This document shows, one piece after another, positions 8,421 to 16,867 of a stretch of 55,218 nt of DNA. The stretch covers positions 18,328-73,545 of the forward strand of contig PLSP01000033.1 in assembly GCA_003165195.1 (NCBI GenBank), in the 5' to 3' direction. The notes under the pieces were generated by a model. The model did not search any database and was not told the DNA's origin. It was given only the letters and a program-made list of their open reading frames with translations. Both the position numbers and the translations under genes were made by a program. Numbering within the stretch: position 1 is the first letter of the stretch; every line of letters starts with the position of its first letter. The DNA comes from Candidatus Bathyarchaeota archaeon. Lineage in GTDB: Archaea > Thermoproteota > Bathyarchaeia > Bathyarchaeales > Bathycorpusculaceae.

Positions 8421-8744
8421 TTATTTTGAGGTTGCCCCCGAAATAATTTCTACCTGTCTTTGAAAGAGCTTAGTTAACTGCTTCAAAATTTCCTTGTTAA
8501 CTTTGCCTTTCTCTGGCTCTTCGGTAGCATGAACGACGATTTCGTCGTCGGCGAGTTCTATTTTTAATTTAGGGCTGTTGGTAAACAATCTGATATCTAC
8601 ACTAAACAGTAAGAGATTAGTTTGGGGAAGGGTGACTGGAGGTTTCCCTCTCTCCCTTGAACTACAATTCTTTCTAACAGCCAAGAAGTTTGCTTTGCAT
8701 ATAAAAGATATTTCTATTCTCGTAAAATATTCTGTTCTACGCAT
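8421..8744 (-). pseudogene. Truncated DUF167 (YggU-like) gene copy
   Basis: Residues ~58-107 match the DUF167 protein encoded at 9575-9862, with about 70% identity and near-identical DNA (for example DDEIVVHATEEPEKGKVNKEIL). The N-terminal ~55 residues are unrelated and are translated from the direct repeat copy 2. The C-terminal strand after GATSK is missing because of an early stop. It is best read as a broken duplicate fused to repeat DNA rather than a functional protein. Confidence 0.7.
8627..8738. repeat. Direct repeat, copy 2 (~110 bp)
   Basis: This is the second copy of the element at 7727-7838, about 900 bp away in the same orientation. It replaces the 5' part of the truncated DUF167 copy, so the repeat was probably involved in the rearrangement. 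Confidence 0.65.
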
Positions 8745-8775
8745 CTACGATTGACTTAAAATTGTCCTCTTCATG

Positions 8776-9177
8776 TTAACTCAGAATTTCAAGCATTTGG
8801 GCGGCTTTCAATACTTCTATGTTCTCAAATTTCTTCAACGATAACAAATGCTTGTCTCCGCTTACAATGTAGTCCGCCTTTCCTTTGAAGGCTGCGTTTA
8901 GAACTATATCGTCTTCAGGGTCTTCCAATACAACCTTTAATTTAGAATCCACTGCTACAATCGTGGCTGATTGTAATAGCATTGAAATAAACCTTTCAAT
9001 CTGAGTGCTTGTAATAGCAAATTTATCTCTTGAAAGAACATCAGCCAATTCAGCTAACATCTGGCTAGATAATATTACTGTGTGTTTCTCTAATAGTTTA
9101 AGGAGTAGCTCTCTTGGTTTTCCATTAGCGAGGAACGCTGACACTAAAACATTGGTGTCAACTACGACTCGAGTCAT
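8776..9177 (-). CDS. PIN-domain ribonuclease toxin
   Basis: With the start at ATG 9177 the protein opens MTRVVVDTNVLVSAF, the usual beta-1 strand with the first catalytic Asp. Other acidic residues are Glu in LAELADVLSR, Asp-Asp in EDPEDDIVLNAA and Asp in VSGDKHLL. It belongs to the COG1569-type PIN proteins. It is separated by one base from the upstream AbrB gene on the same strand, a classic antitoxin-toxin order. A longer start 10 codons upstream would overlap the antitoxin and is less likely. Confidence 0.85.
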   Translation of the reverse strand: MTRVVVDTNVLVSAFLANGKPRELLLKLLEKHTVILSSQMLAELADVLSRDKFAITSTQIERFISMLLQSATIVAVDSKLKVVLEDPEDDIVLNAAFKGKADYIVSGDKHLLSLKKFENIEVLKAAQMLEILS

Positions 9178-9178
9178 C

Positions 9179-9469
9179 TTACGCGCCTTTTTTGGCTCTC
9201 TTCTCAACTCTATATTTCTGAATCTCTTTTAGAATTTCAGACTCAGAAAACTTTTTTCCTTTGTGTTGTCTATCAACTTCGGTAAAAAGGTCTATGATTT
9301 CTTCCCCTAAAGGCGGAACCACAAGTTTGCTAACCACGAGCTTATCATCCTTTCTGTAAACTATGAGCTTTGTTTTTGCAGTTATTTTTAGCTCCTTTCG
9401 GAGCCGCTGTGGAATAACTATTTGGCCTTTAGTTCCAACAATTGCAATCTCGGGTTCTTCTTGCTCCAT
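9179..9469 (-). CDS. AbrB/SpoVT-fold antitoxin
   Basis: The 96-residue protein carries an AbrB-type DNA-binding region at about 9-50 (AIVGTKGQIVIPQRLRKELKI) and a charged helical tail that should bind the PIN toxin encoded immediately downstream. An AGTAT...ATACT dyad lies 12 bp before the start and may be an autoregulatory operator. It differs clearly from the AbrB protein at 6990-7247, so the two modules are independent. Confidence 0.83.
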   Translation of the reverse strand: MEQEEPEIAIVGTKGQIVIPQRLRKELKITAKTKLIVYRKDDKLVVSKLVVPPLGEEIIDLFTEVDRQHKGKKFSESEILKEIQKYRVEKRAKKGA

Positions 9470-9480
9470 TTTTCATCAAC

Positions 9481-9497
9481 AGTATAATTTTCATACT
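9481..9497. promoter_or_regulatory. Dyad in front of the AbrB/PIN operon
   Basis: AGTAT (9481-9485) and ATACT (9493-9497) form a perfect 5-bp dyad around an AT-rich centre, 12 bp upstream of the AbrB start at 9469. Confidence 0.4.
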
Positions 9498-9574
9498 GGC
9501 AAATAAGGATGCCTATGGATACCTAAGTATTTCTGGTGATGATCCGAATTCATTAAAACAATAGACGATAAAAC

Positions 9575-9862
9575 TCATTCTTCACATTTCAAAGAAAAAA
9601 GTACTTGTTCTATTTGGCTTTTGGTTACGCCCGCCACAAAAAGCTGTTTCTGCCGTGACGTTGCGCCCGATGCAAGCTCGACTTTGGTATGCAAAAGCCT
9701 AGAAAACTCTTTTAGAATTTCCTTGTTAACTTTACATTTCTCTGGTTCTTCGGTAGCGTGGACGACGATTTCGTCACCGTCGAGTTCTATTTTGAATTTG
9801 GGGCTGTTTGGTTTAACAAAAATTGTAATGGTTGCGCCGTCTTTTGTCTCTTTAATGCTCAT
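9575..9862 (-). CDS. DUF167/UPF0235 family protein
   Basis: Starting at ATG 9862, which overlaps the topoisomerase stop as ATGA, the protein has 95 residues: an opening strand ATITIFVKPNSPKFKIEL, the core DEIVVHATEEPEKCKVNKEIL, and the closing GATSRQKQLFVAGV strand-turn-strand. This is the complete YggU-like DUF167 fold. Upstream in-frame starts would push it into the topoisomerase. The role of the family is not known. A truncated duplicate lies 1 kb downstream at 8421-8744. Confidence 0.85.
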   Translation of the reverse strand: MSIKETKDGATITIFVKPNSPKFKIELDGDEIVVHATEEPEKCKVNKEILKEFSRLLHTKVELASGATSRQKQLFVAGVTKSQIEQVLFSLKCEE

Positions 9863-11529
9863 GCAGTTATGCACTCGCATGGTTGCGAATCTTTCCCCGG
9901 ATGGAGTGCCCAATTGAACTTGTTTCGCAGGGTTTGGGGATAGAATTTGTCTATGTCAAACTTGACTTTCTTTGCCCATTTTACGTAAGCGGTTGGGTCG
10001 ATGTAGGATTTAAGTGATGTGCCCAGGTTGTATTCTTTTGTAAGTTTTGTGAGTTGCAGGTCAAGTTTGGCTCTTGCGATGCGGGTTTCAAGGGTTTCGG
10101 TTTTTTTGCCAGCCGCCTTCTTTACCACTAGCTGTTCCTCTAGCGATTTGAGGTTGGCTACTTTTTGCTCAACTCGTTGATCAAAGGTTGGCGGAATCTT
10201 TCGTTTGTGATTTGCCACTTCAGCGACCTTTAGATTAGCCATCTTCGCAGCGTACACTTTCTTGTAGTCGGGATCTTCTTTGACTATGCCGCTTTTTTCG
10301 AGTTCTTCTCTGACGGTTTTGGTGCATCTCCATGTTCTGAAGACTTTGGCGGTGAGTTTAGGCATTTTTTCGCTGAGGAATCGGGCAACTTTTTTGGAGT
10401 CAACACCTTCAAAAAGGTATTCTTTGCTTGTTTGGCTGTAGTGCTGGATGTTTCGTATGACTTCTGGCGGCGCTGGAATATCTTTTATCCATCTTACGCT
10501 GTCTTTGCCCAGAAAGTCAAAGTGAATCATGCCTTTTTTCTCATCAATAGTAATATGTTCTTTTCTGAGTGTAATTGCGCCTACTGTGTCGGCTTCATCT
10601 GGGTCTTTTTCGTCGCCGACCCTCATGTTGGGCACTAAAATTAGCCATGAAACCGTCGCGACTTTCCGTCTCGTATCATCTTTGTCATTGAGGTTACGCA
10701 TGATGTGCTGCTCAATGGTTTTGATTTGTTTGCCCAAAGTTTCTGCTTTCTGGAACTTTTCTTTCTCGCGGTTCTGCTTAAGAAACGCAGTATCACTAAA
10801 CCAAACGTATTTGATTTTTCCTGTAAGTTTGTCTTCCCATTTGGCAACATACATTTTGTTAGGTTCCCAAACTACGCCTTTCCATTGCCCCGCTGGGACC
10901 GGTGCATCGGGTGGCAGATTCAAAATTATATCTTGTTCGCTTGGACCATCCTTCCATTTACCTCGTTGCGGGTGGTCGCCTCTTCCCGCGAAAAGGCAGC
11001 TGGGCTCAGAAGTCCAATTGGCAATCTCAAGCCTTTGTCCATCAACCTCGGCGTAACCATATTTTTCTTTGAATTCCAAACGCTTAACTTTGCGTTCTTC
11101 AGCCTGCTGCTTCTTGATTTCTTTAGTTAAAGCTTCTTTCTTCGTTTTTTCGCTCTCGATGAAACCCAAGACTTGACTAAAGTCAATCTCTGAAGCTTTT
11201 GCTCCAGCGTTGTTTTGAGTTGCAGTAGGCTGGTCAATGCTATTTAGGAAACTTGGGATAAAAGCATCGAGGAACTTAGCTTGCGGGTTCTCTTCTTTGA
11301 GTTGGTTGAGGAATTCCCGCATAAAGTTATGTTTGAAAACTTGATCGGGCGGCGATGCGGTACTAAGGGTTTTCCGTTCCCATGCAACCGCCATTTGCTC
11401 ACTTTTCGGCGTCAGCTTCAATGTTTGTCCAGCAATTTTTACGCTGAAGCCTTTGTAATCGTAAGGCGGAACAAATATGCCGTTATGTTTGAGGCTTTTC
11501 ATAACGTGTTTCAAATTATTTATCCTCAC
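9859..11529 (-). CDS. DNA topoisomerase IB (eukaryote-like)
   Basis: This 556-residue enzyme relaxes supercoiled DNA through a 3'-phosphotyrosine. The N-terminal core opens HNGIFVPPYDYKGF and contains WTSEPSCLFAGRGDHPQRGKWK; the catalytic domain has MRVGDEKDPDEADTVGAITLR and the HKR of VANHKRKIPPTF; the C-terminal LGTSLKSYIDP places the nucleophile at Tyr509. Among archaea, this eukaryote-type enzyme is known in Thaumarchaeota and relatives including Bathyarchaeia, so it is a good lineage marker. The C-terminus overlaps the DUF167 start. Length is close to the family's. Confidence 0.95.
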   Translation of the reverse strand: MRINNLKHVMKSLKHNGIFVPPYDYKGFSVKIAGQTLKLTPKSEQMAVAWERKTLSTASPPDQVFKHNFMREFLNQLKEENPQAKFLDAFIPSFLNSIDQPTATQNNAGAKASEIDFSQVLGFIESEKTKKEALTKEIKKQQAEERKVKRLEFKEKYGYAEVDGQRLEIANWTSEPSCLFAGRGDHPQRGKWKDGPSEQDIILNLPPDAPVPAGQWKGVVWEPNKMYVAKWEDKLTGKIKYVWFSDTAFLKQNREKEKFQKAETLGKQIKTIEQHIMRNLNDKDDTRRKVATVSWLILVPNMRVGDEKDPDEADTVGAITLRKEHITIDEKKGMIHFDFLGKDSVRWIKDIPAPPEVIRNIQHYSQTSKEYLFEGVDSKKVARFLSEKMPKLTAKVFRTWRCTKTVREELEKSGIVKEDPDYKKVYAAKMANLKVAEVANHKRKIPPTFDQRVEQKVANLKSLEEQLVVKKAAGKKTETLETRIARAKLDLQLTKLTKEYNLGTSLKSYIDPTAYVKWAKKVKFDIDKFYPQTLRNKFNWALHPGKDSQPCECITA

Positions 11530-11612
11530 ACATTTTTTCTGTGTTGGGGGTGCAACTTTCTATACCCTCCGTGTTCGAGGCTTAAAAACCTAATGTAGAA
11601 AACGGCAAAGTT

Positions 11613-12023
11613 TCACTTAAAAAACAGTTTTTTCTGTTTTCTTGTCGCTCGGTCGCTTTGCAGTTTTTTGTAGACTGCCTCCACGTTTTTGCGTTCAACG
11701 TACCCTTTATGCGGTCGGAAGCCACCGCTAAATCCTCCAGGTATATGCATGAGCTCGTGTATGAGCGTTTTTTCCCTGTCTTCAGGTGACATTCTATCGA
11801 AGATTTCGGAGATTACCTCGATAGTGTAGGAAGGCGGTAGGTTGAGGACGTCTTGCCAAACTTTGCCTAATCCATGGATGCGGGCGATTGTGCGCTTAGC
11901 TTTGGAGCCTCTGCTTCTAATGCAGAACACATATTGCGGCACCACATGGAAAAACTCGCATTCCTCTGCGAGCTGGTCAACCTGCTTTTTAATTTCTGGC
12001 GCCTCATAATACTTGATCGGCAA
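11613..12023 (-). CDS. Small zinc metallopeptidase (phage-type HELMH protein)
   Basis: The 136-residue protein has a zincin motif HELMHIP at about residues 89-95, preceded by DREKTLI and followed by a glycine-rich loop and PHKGYV, where the His is a likely third zinc ligand. The pattern matches the putative phage metallopeptidase family (PF18894 type), widespread in archaea. It lies upstream of topoisomerase IB on the same strand with an 83-bp gap. A role in proteolysis is inferred; substrate unknown. Confidence 0.72.
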   Translation of the reverse strand: MPIKYYEAPEIKKQVDQLAEECEFFHVVPQYVFCIRSRGSKAKRTIARIHGLGKVWQDVLNLPPSYTIEVISEIFDRMSPEDREKTLIHELMHIPGGFSGGFRPHKGYVERKNVEAVYKKLQSDRATRKQKKLFFK

Positions 12024-12181
12024 GTTCTCGTCTCTCTCTTTAGAGATGTATATTTAGAGTTTAAAAGTTACGTGGTTTCCAGCAAGTTCAGGGATAAAAA
12101 TGGTGTGTGACCAGTTGATCAGTTTTGTTAGACTGAGTATTTTTAGAGAGTAAACCATTCCTAAGCAAGCTTAACTTTTCC

Positions 12182-12727
12182 TTAAGCTGCCGCTATTCTT
12201 TTTCTAATTGTCCTCTGAATTTTCTGCAGCTTCTTAATCATGGATTGTAACTCTGCATCTTTTTCTTTTAGCACTTCAATGGAATCCTCTGGTTTTCCAG
12301 GTCTTTGCTCCAGATACATTGCGAAAAGGTTCGGTGTTTTAAGTGGTTGGCTTGGGGGTAATTCTATGTCTAATACTCCTGTTAGGTATTCTCTAAATAA
12401 GCCATGCATGTTATTGGCTAACTGGTTTTCTTTAGTTAAAGCCCGCTCTAAAATTACAATACCTGTTTCGGTGATTTTGTATGTCTTTCGTTTTCGACGA
12501 TTTTGACTGTCCCATTCTCCCTGTATGTACTTTGAGTCTTCCAAATCTGATAGTATGCGGTAAACGCCGCCGCTGGTTAACTTGACGGCGCCCCCTGTTT
12601 TCTCTTTAACTTCTTTCATTATTTCGTAGCCGTGATAAGGCTTCTTGCTTAGCAGGGTAAGCACTATAAGCCGTATGTAGCCCTTCCGCATTTCTTTGAG
12701 CCAGTTAACAGTGGAGTCTTTTTCCAT
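12182..12727 (-). CDS. PadR-family transcriptional regulator
   Basis: The winged helix at residues ~10-90 has the PadR signature: YIRLIVLTLLSKKPYHGYEIMKEV, then SGGVYRILSDLEDSKYI and a basic wing ending RKRKTYKITETG. A helical dimerisation part fills the C-terminal half. ATG 12727 is preferred over a start ten codons upstream. It is divergent from a drug exporter, which it probably represses; two direct repeats lie between them. Family members commonly sense small aromatic or toxic compounds. Confidence 0.88.
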   Translation of the reverse strand: MEKDSTVNWLKEMRKGYIRLIVLTLLSKKPYHGYEIMKEVKEKTGGAVKLTSGGVYRILSDLEDSKYIQGEWDSQNRRKRKTYKITETGIVILERALTKENQLANNMHGLFREYLTGVLDIELPPSQPLKTPNLFAMYLEQRPGKPEDSIEVLKEKDAELQSMIKKLQKIQRTIRKRIAAA

Positions 12728-12776
12728 AGTTCTTCCTTCGTATCCACTGCATAGCAAAACAATATTTATATTCTAT

Positions 12777-12802
12777 TGAAACATATCGCAATGAAACATA
12801 TC
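12777..12802. promoter_or_regulatory. Direct repeats between padR and the exporter
   Basis: TGAAACATATC occurs at 12777-12787 and again at 12792-12802 (15-bp period). They sit between a TATA-like AATATAAATA for padR (minus strand, about 12760-12772) and AT-rich DNA ahead of the exporter, so a bound PadR dimer could control both promoters. Confidence 0.5.
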
Positions 12803-12844
12803 CGATCCATGATAAATTAAATTAACTGTGAAAGTTGAAAACTT

Positions 12845-14542
12845 ATGGTTGACTATAAATGGGTTGCCCTCTCAAACACAACACTTGGCACACTGATGGC
12901 TTCAATAGATGCCACCATCGTCTTGATTGCGCTGCCAGCCATATTCCGCGGAATCAACATTAACCCTTTTTCATCCTTCCAATACATGCTATGGATACTT
13001 TTTGGGTACAGCATAGTAACTGCCACCTTACTTGTCACCTTTGGTAGGCTTTCAGACATGTTTGGGCGAGTGAAACTCTACAACCTAGGATTCGCTATCT
13101 TCACAGTGGGCTCGATACTGCTTTCAATAACCCCCAGCCAAGGCGATGCAGGAGCAATCGAATTAATAGTTTTCAGAATAGTCCAAGGCATCGGCGGCGC
13201 ATTCTTATTCGCTAACAGCGCTGCAATAATAACTGACGCTTTCCCACCTAACGAGCGCGGCAAGGCACTTGGAATAAACCAAATATCTTTCTTAGCAGGC
13301 TCTCTAGTCGGTCTGGTTCTCGGCGGAATTTTAGCGGTTTACGACTGGCGACTCGTGTTCTTGGTCAGTGTGCCAGTTGGAGTGGTAGGTACAGTTTGGT
13401 CATACTTAAAACTCAAAGAGCAAAGCACCATTAGAAAAAACCAAAAAATCGACATTTGGGGCAACATTGCGTTTGGAGGAGGCTTAACATTAATTTTAGC
13501 AGGCGTGATCTACGGCTTAATACCGTACGGAAACTCTGTTATGGGCTGGGCAAACCCATGGGTCATAGCTTCACTTGTCAGTGGAGCGGCTCTTCTGATC
13601 GCTTTTCCATTTATCGAAAACCATGTATCTGACCCAATGTTTAGACTTGATCTGTTTAAGATACGGGCATTTAGTGCCGGCAATCTTGCTTCGCTATTCA
13701 GCTCGATGGCAAGAGGCGGGGTACTGATAATGCTCATCATACTGCTGCAGGGAATTTGGCTTCCTCTCCATGGCTACAGCTTTGACTCCACACCGTTCTG
13801 GGCTGGAATATTTATGATACCTATGTCCATAGGATTTGTCTTAACTGGCCCAATCAGCGGCTGGTTATCTGACAAGCATGGCGCAAGGATTCTTGCTACT
13901 TTAGGCATGGTGATTTCCGCTGGGTCCTTCCTTGGCTTCGTGTTGCTTCCAGTCAACTTTGTTTATTTGGCTTTTGGATTTGTTCTTTTCGTAATGGGGA
14001 TTGGCGGAGGTATTTTTGCTTCACCTAACATGGCATCAATCATGAATTCTGTTCCAGCCGAGTACAGGGGTGCAGCTTCTGGAATGCGAGCAACCATACA
14101 GAACAGTGCAAGCACGATAAGCCAGGCTATATTTTTCACAATAATTATAGTATCGCTAAGTGCAACCCTTCCAGGAGCGCTATCATCCGCCGCTATTAGT
14201 GCCGGTGCTCCTCAACTTGCAACTGCCTTGGGTGCAACTCCAGCCTCCGCTGCCCTCTTCGCCTCATTTCTGGGCTACAACCCAGTCGCAACTTTGCTTC
14301 ATTCTCTACCCGCATCGTTAGTAAGCGCAATACCAAAGGCTACAAGTGATTACCTCACAGGATCAGCCTTCTTCCCAAACGCAATTTCAGCTCCGTTCAT
14401 GACTGCTCTCAGAGAAGCCTTCATCATCGGCGCGGTAATGTGCATTATAGCTGCGGTTTGCTCTTTCTTTAGAGGCAGCAAATACGTTCATGGACTGACG
14501 GCGGAAGCAGACAAAAAAGAACTGACACGGGTGGCGACGTGA
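12845..14542 (+). CDS. MFS multidrug exporter, DHA2 (EmrB/QacA) type
   Basis: The 565-residue protein is a 14-TM major-facilitator exporter. The first helix holds [16 protein letters not shown] (DHA2 motif with Asp), loop 2-3 has [15 protein letters not shown], and [28 protein letters not shown] is the antiporter motif C region. A second FGRL-like loop [13 protein letters not shown] is in the C-terminal half. Extra loop near residues 450-510 (Ala/Ser-rich) joins the last helices. It likely extrudes drugs or toxins with proton influx, under the adjacent PadR regulator. Confidence 0.92.
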   Translation: MVDYKWVALSNTTLGTLMASIDATIVLIALPAIFRGININPFSSFQYMLWILFGYSIVTATLLVTFGRLSDMFGRVKLYNLGFAIFTVGSILLSITPSQGDAGAIELIVFRIVQGIGGAFLFANSAAIITDAFPPNERGKALGINQISFLAGSLVGLVLGGILAVYDWRLVFLVSVPVGVVGTVWSYLKLKEQSTIRKNQKIDIWGNIAFGGGLTLILAGVIYGLIPYGNSVMGWANPWVIASLVSGAALLIAFPFIENHVSDPMFRLDLFKIRAFSAGNLASLFSSMARGGVLIMLIILLQGIWLPLHGYSFDSTPFWAGIFMIPMSIGFVLTGPISGWLSDKHGARILATLGMVISAGSFLGFVLLPVNFVYLAFGFVLFVMGIGGGIFASPNMASIMNSVPAEYRGAASGMRATIQNSASTISQAIFFTIIIVSLSATLPGALSSAAISAGAPQLATALGATPASAALFASFLGYNPVATLLHSLPASLVSAIPKATSDYLTGSAFFPNAISAPFMTALREAFIIGAVMCIIAAVCSFFRGSKYVHGLTAEADKKELTRVAT

Positions 14543-14609
14543 AAGTCAAATCTCCGACTGTTGCTTATAGCAAACGCTTTTATCGGTACGCGGTTTTGTT
14601 CTTATTTGG

Positions 14610-15047
14610 ATGCATATGCCTTCGGTTAAAGACATAATGACAAAAAACGTCATAACAATTGGCGTAGACAAAACCGTGTTTGAAGCGGCTGAACTTATGA
14701 CTTCTAAAAGCATAGGCTGCTTGGTAATTGTCGATAACGAAGTGCCTGTTGGAATGGTTACGGAGCGGGATTTTCTGAGGCGAATCGTTGCTAAGCGGGC
14801 TTCTCTTGACGCTAAAATAAGCGAGATAATGTCAAAGTCCCTGATCACTGTTGACCCTGAAGCGTCAGTTAAGGAAGCGGCTCAACTTATGGCAGCCAAC
14901 AAGATAAGGCGCCTTCCTGTTGTCAAGCAAAATAAGATAGTAGGCATAGTTGTCGCCTCCGATTTTGTTCGGCAAATGGGAAAAAAGTCAACAAGCGAAG
15001 AAATCCTCGAGGCGATTGGTCGCTACCCGGGAGCTCAACCATTTTAA
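14610..15047 (+). CDS. Two-CBS-domain protein
   Basis: The 145-residue protein is essentially a tandem CBS pair: residues ~5-60 (VKDIMTKNVITIGVDKTVFEAAELM, CLVIVDNEVPVGMVTERD) and ~68-125 (ISEIMSKSLITVDPEASVKEAAQLM, RLPVVKQNKIVGIVVASD). Such proteins bind adenine nucleotides and act as energy sensors. It carries no effector domain. It lies alone downstream of the exporter with its own AT-rich upstream region. Confidence 0.9.
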   Translation: MHMPSVKDIMTKNVITIGVDKTVFEAAELMTSKSIGCLVIVDNEVPVGMVTERDFLRRIVAKRASLDAKISEIMSKSLITVDPEASVKEAAQLMAANKIRRLPVVKQNKIVGIVVASDFVRQMGKKSTSEEILEAIGRYPGAQPF

Positions 15048-15152
15048 ACAAGGTCCAAATAAGAATTTGTTTTTTGCGACCTATTTTGCGTTCTTTTACC
15101 AAAACTTTATAACATTGCCAAGCGTTTTGGAAGATAAAAAGGTAGAAGCAAG

Positions 15153-16082
15153 ATGAAATTCGGCACATACATGTTTGAAGCAAAAAAAGTTCCAGGCTTC
15201 GACTTTGACCTTTTCCGAGTTAAACCTGAAGTTGGCAGACGCATGCCTCCGCAACCGGACATGTACAGCAACATCGCAATTTTCGGCGACAACGTTACCG
15301 CGCGCAACCACCCTGACTGGATTTCTCAGTCAGATCTTGGTCCAGCATGGAGAACAAACGACAACTTTAATGTCAGATGGGACATTCTCTGCGCAACCCA
15401 ACCTGAACACAGAGCCGAACAACTAGATTACATGGAAGACGTAGCACGCAAAAGCCCAGGCATTTGGCTAAACAGCATCCACTTCGCAGACCACGGCCAC
15501 TGCATATGCCCACGATGCAATGCGCTCCACGAGAAAAGCGGTTTAAGCTGGTATGAATGGCGACGAAAAGAAATCACCGATTACATGGCAGCAACAAGCG
15601 AGCGGGTACGTGACAGAGCAAAAAGCCAATTCGTCATCGGTGTACTTCCAGACCCAGTTACAAACTATGAACGATTCGGCGTCAACTTCGACGACCTTGC
15701 ACCCTTGACCGACGAATTCTTGGTTGTAATGTTCAGCAAAAACTACGCGACCCCATGGTACTGGGAAATGCTCACTCGCAACTTCAAGAAACTCTTCAAA
15801 GACGTTAAACTAAACATTGCACTCTACGTTATCGGGCCCGGCGACGACCCACGAGAAACCCCAACTCCAAGCGAGCTATTGACAGTTTCAGTACGTATGG
15901 CAAGAGCAGGCGTTGACGGACTACTCTACTTAACAGATAAAGCTGCTCAGATGGTTGAATTCCAGAAGGCAATGATCGCGCAGAAAGACGTTCGGGAACG
16001 ACTCAAGAGCTACGGCGGCAAAGCAGGCCAAGAAGTTCTTGACTTAGTCACAAGCTGGGAAAAGATCGTAGGCAAAGCCTAA
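15153..16082 (+). CDS. Conserved hypothetical, possible TIM-barrel protein
   Basis: The 309-residue soluble protein has alternating strand/helix character and a Cys/His motif HFADHGHCICPRCNALHEK near residue 110-128, then WYEWRRKEITDYMAATSERVRDRAKSQFVIGVLPDP. A C-x-C-x2-C within a W/Y-rich barrel recalls glycoside-hydrolase-like TIM barrels that carry CxCxxC on a loop, but key catalytic residues cannot be assigned. Its codon use looks well adapted (high proportion of C-ending codons) and a TATA box (CTTTATAAC near 15103) is close, so it may be well expressed. Function unknown. Confidence 0.6.
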   Translation: MKFGTYMFEAKKVPGFDFDLFRVKPEVGRRMPPQPDMYSNIAIFGDNVTARNHPDWISQSDLGPAWRTNDNFNVRWDILCATQPEHRAEQLDYMEDVARKSPGIWLNSIHFADHGHCICPRCNALHEKSGLSWYEWRRKEITDYMAATSERVRDRAKSQFVIGVLPDPVTNYERFGVNFDDLAPLTDEFLVVMFSKNYATPWYWEMLTRNFKKLFKDVKLNIALYVIGPGDDPRETPTPSELLTVSVRMARAGVDGLLYLTDKAAQMVEFQKAMIAQKDVRERLKSYGGKAGQEVLDLVTSWEKIVGKA

Positions 16083-16102
16083 AACAACACATTGCAGACA
16101 TG

Positions 16103-16121
16103 AGTGGCTTCAAAAACCACT
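16103..16121 (+). terminator. Hairpin terminator
   Basis: AGTGG (16103-16107) pairs with CCACT (16117-16121), followed by CTTTTTATTTATTTTTT. It lies 21 bp after the stop of the 309-residue protein. Confidence 0.5.
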
Positions 16122-16176
16122 TGGGCTGCCCTTTTTATTTATTTTTTCACTTAATCAAAATTGAATAATTATTCAA

Positions 16177-16193
16177 GGGCTATTTTTTAGCCC
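16177..16193. terminator. Bidirectional hairpin between convergent genes
   Basis: GGGCTA-TTTTT-TAGCCC is a perfect 6-bp dyad with T-runs on the right and A-runs on the left, between convergent genes ending at 16082 and 16237. Confidence 0.5.
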
Positions 16194-16236
16194 CATTTTT
16201 GTGGTTTAGATTAACAAAAAAGTAAGTTTTGGTTAA

Positions 16237-16722
16237 CTATTTTATATAGTCTAAAGCTTTCGTTTTTGTTTCGCGGATTTCCTTCATAGATTCGTATTGG
16301 GCTTCGATTAATATTTTGAGAGCGTCGACGTTCTTTTTTACTTCTTCCAGTTCGCCCGTTTTGGTTAGTATGCCTGATTTCGTGAGTTGCTCGTTCATCT
16401 TGGTGACTGTAACCTCAAGCACTTTCACTTTGAAGGCAAAAATCTGCAGTGTGTAGAGCAGGCTGAGTTGACTGTTTAAGCCTTCAAGCTGGTCTAAAGT
16501 TCGGGCTTTCTTTATGAACGCCTTTATTTTCTGTTCGTCGGTGCTGTCAGGTGACTGCATGATTCGCTCGTAGACGGCTGATTGCCTCCAGGTATCCTCT
16601 TTGGTTTCATCCACAACTTTCTGAATACGTTTAGAAGTCTTATCCAGTAATTCTAATACTTCATCCAAACCCTTTTTCTCTCCAAGACATGCGGTAAATG
16701 TACCGTCAACAAACTGTAACAT
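16237..16722 (-). CDS. Helical/coiled-coil hypothetical protein
   Basis: This 161-residue protein is predicted almost all-helical, with heptad-like stretches at ~20-45 and ~95-160 (for example VLEVTVTKMNEQL and LEEVKKNVDALKIL). It has no signal peptide or enzyme motif. I do not recognise the family. The start ATG has a TATA-like ATTATATATAA about 5-15 bp upstream on this strand, suggesting a nearly leaderless mRNA. Confidence 0.55.
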   Translation of the reverse strand: MLQFVDGTFTACLGEKKGLDEVLELLDKTSKRIQKVVDETKEDTWRQSAVYERIMQSPDSTDEQKIKAFIKKARTLDQLEGLNSQLSLLYTLQIFAFKVKVLEVTVTKMNEQLTKSGILTKTGELEEVKKNVDALKILIEAQYESMKEIRETKTKALDYIK

Positions 16723-16867
16723 CCATTATATATAATTTTAAATATCAAAGCCAAAGGGGCTCTCAGGGGTCTTCTCACAGGATGAGAACACGGAATTAGG
16801 TTGCATTTTGAAAAAACTTCTTATGTGTGTCTTAGAGTAATTTGAATTAAACAGGAGGAGATGGGGA

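Noticed and set aside
10529-11130. Plus-strand open frames opposite topoisomerase IB
   Set aside because: Antisense shadows of a complete, conserved gene; Cys/Phe-rich nonsense composition.
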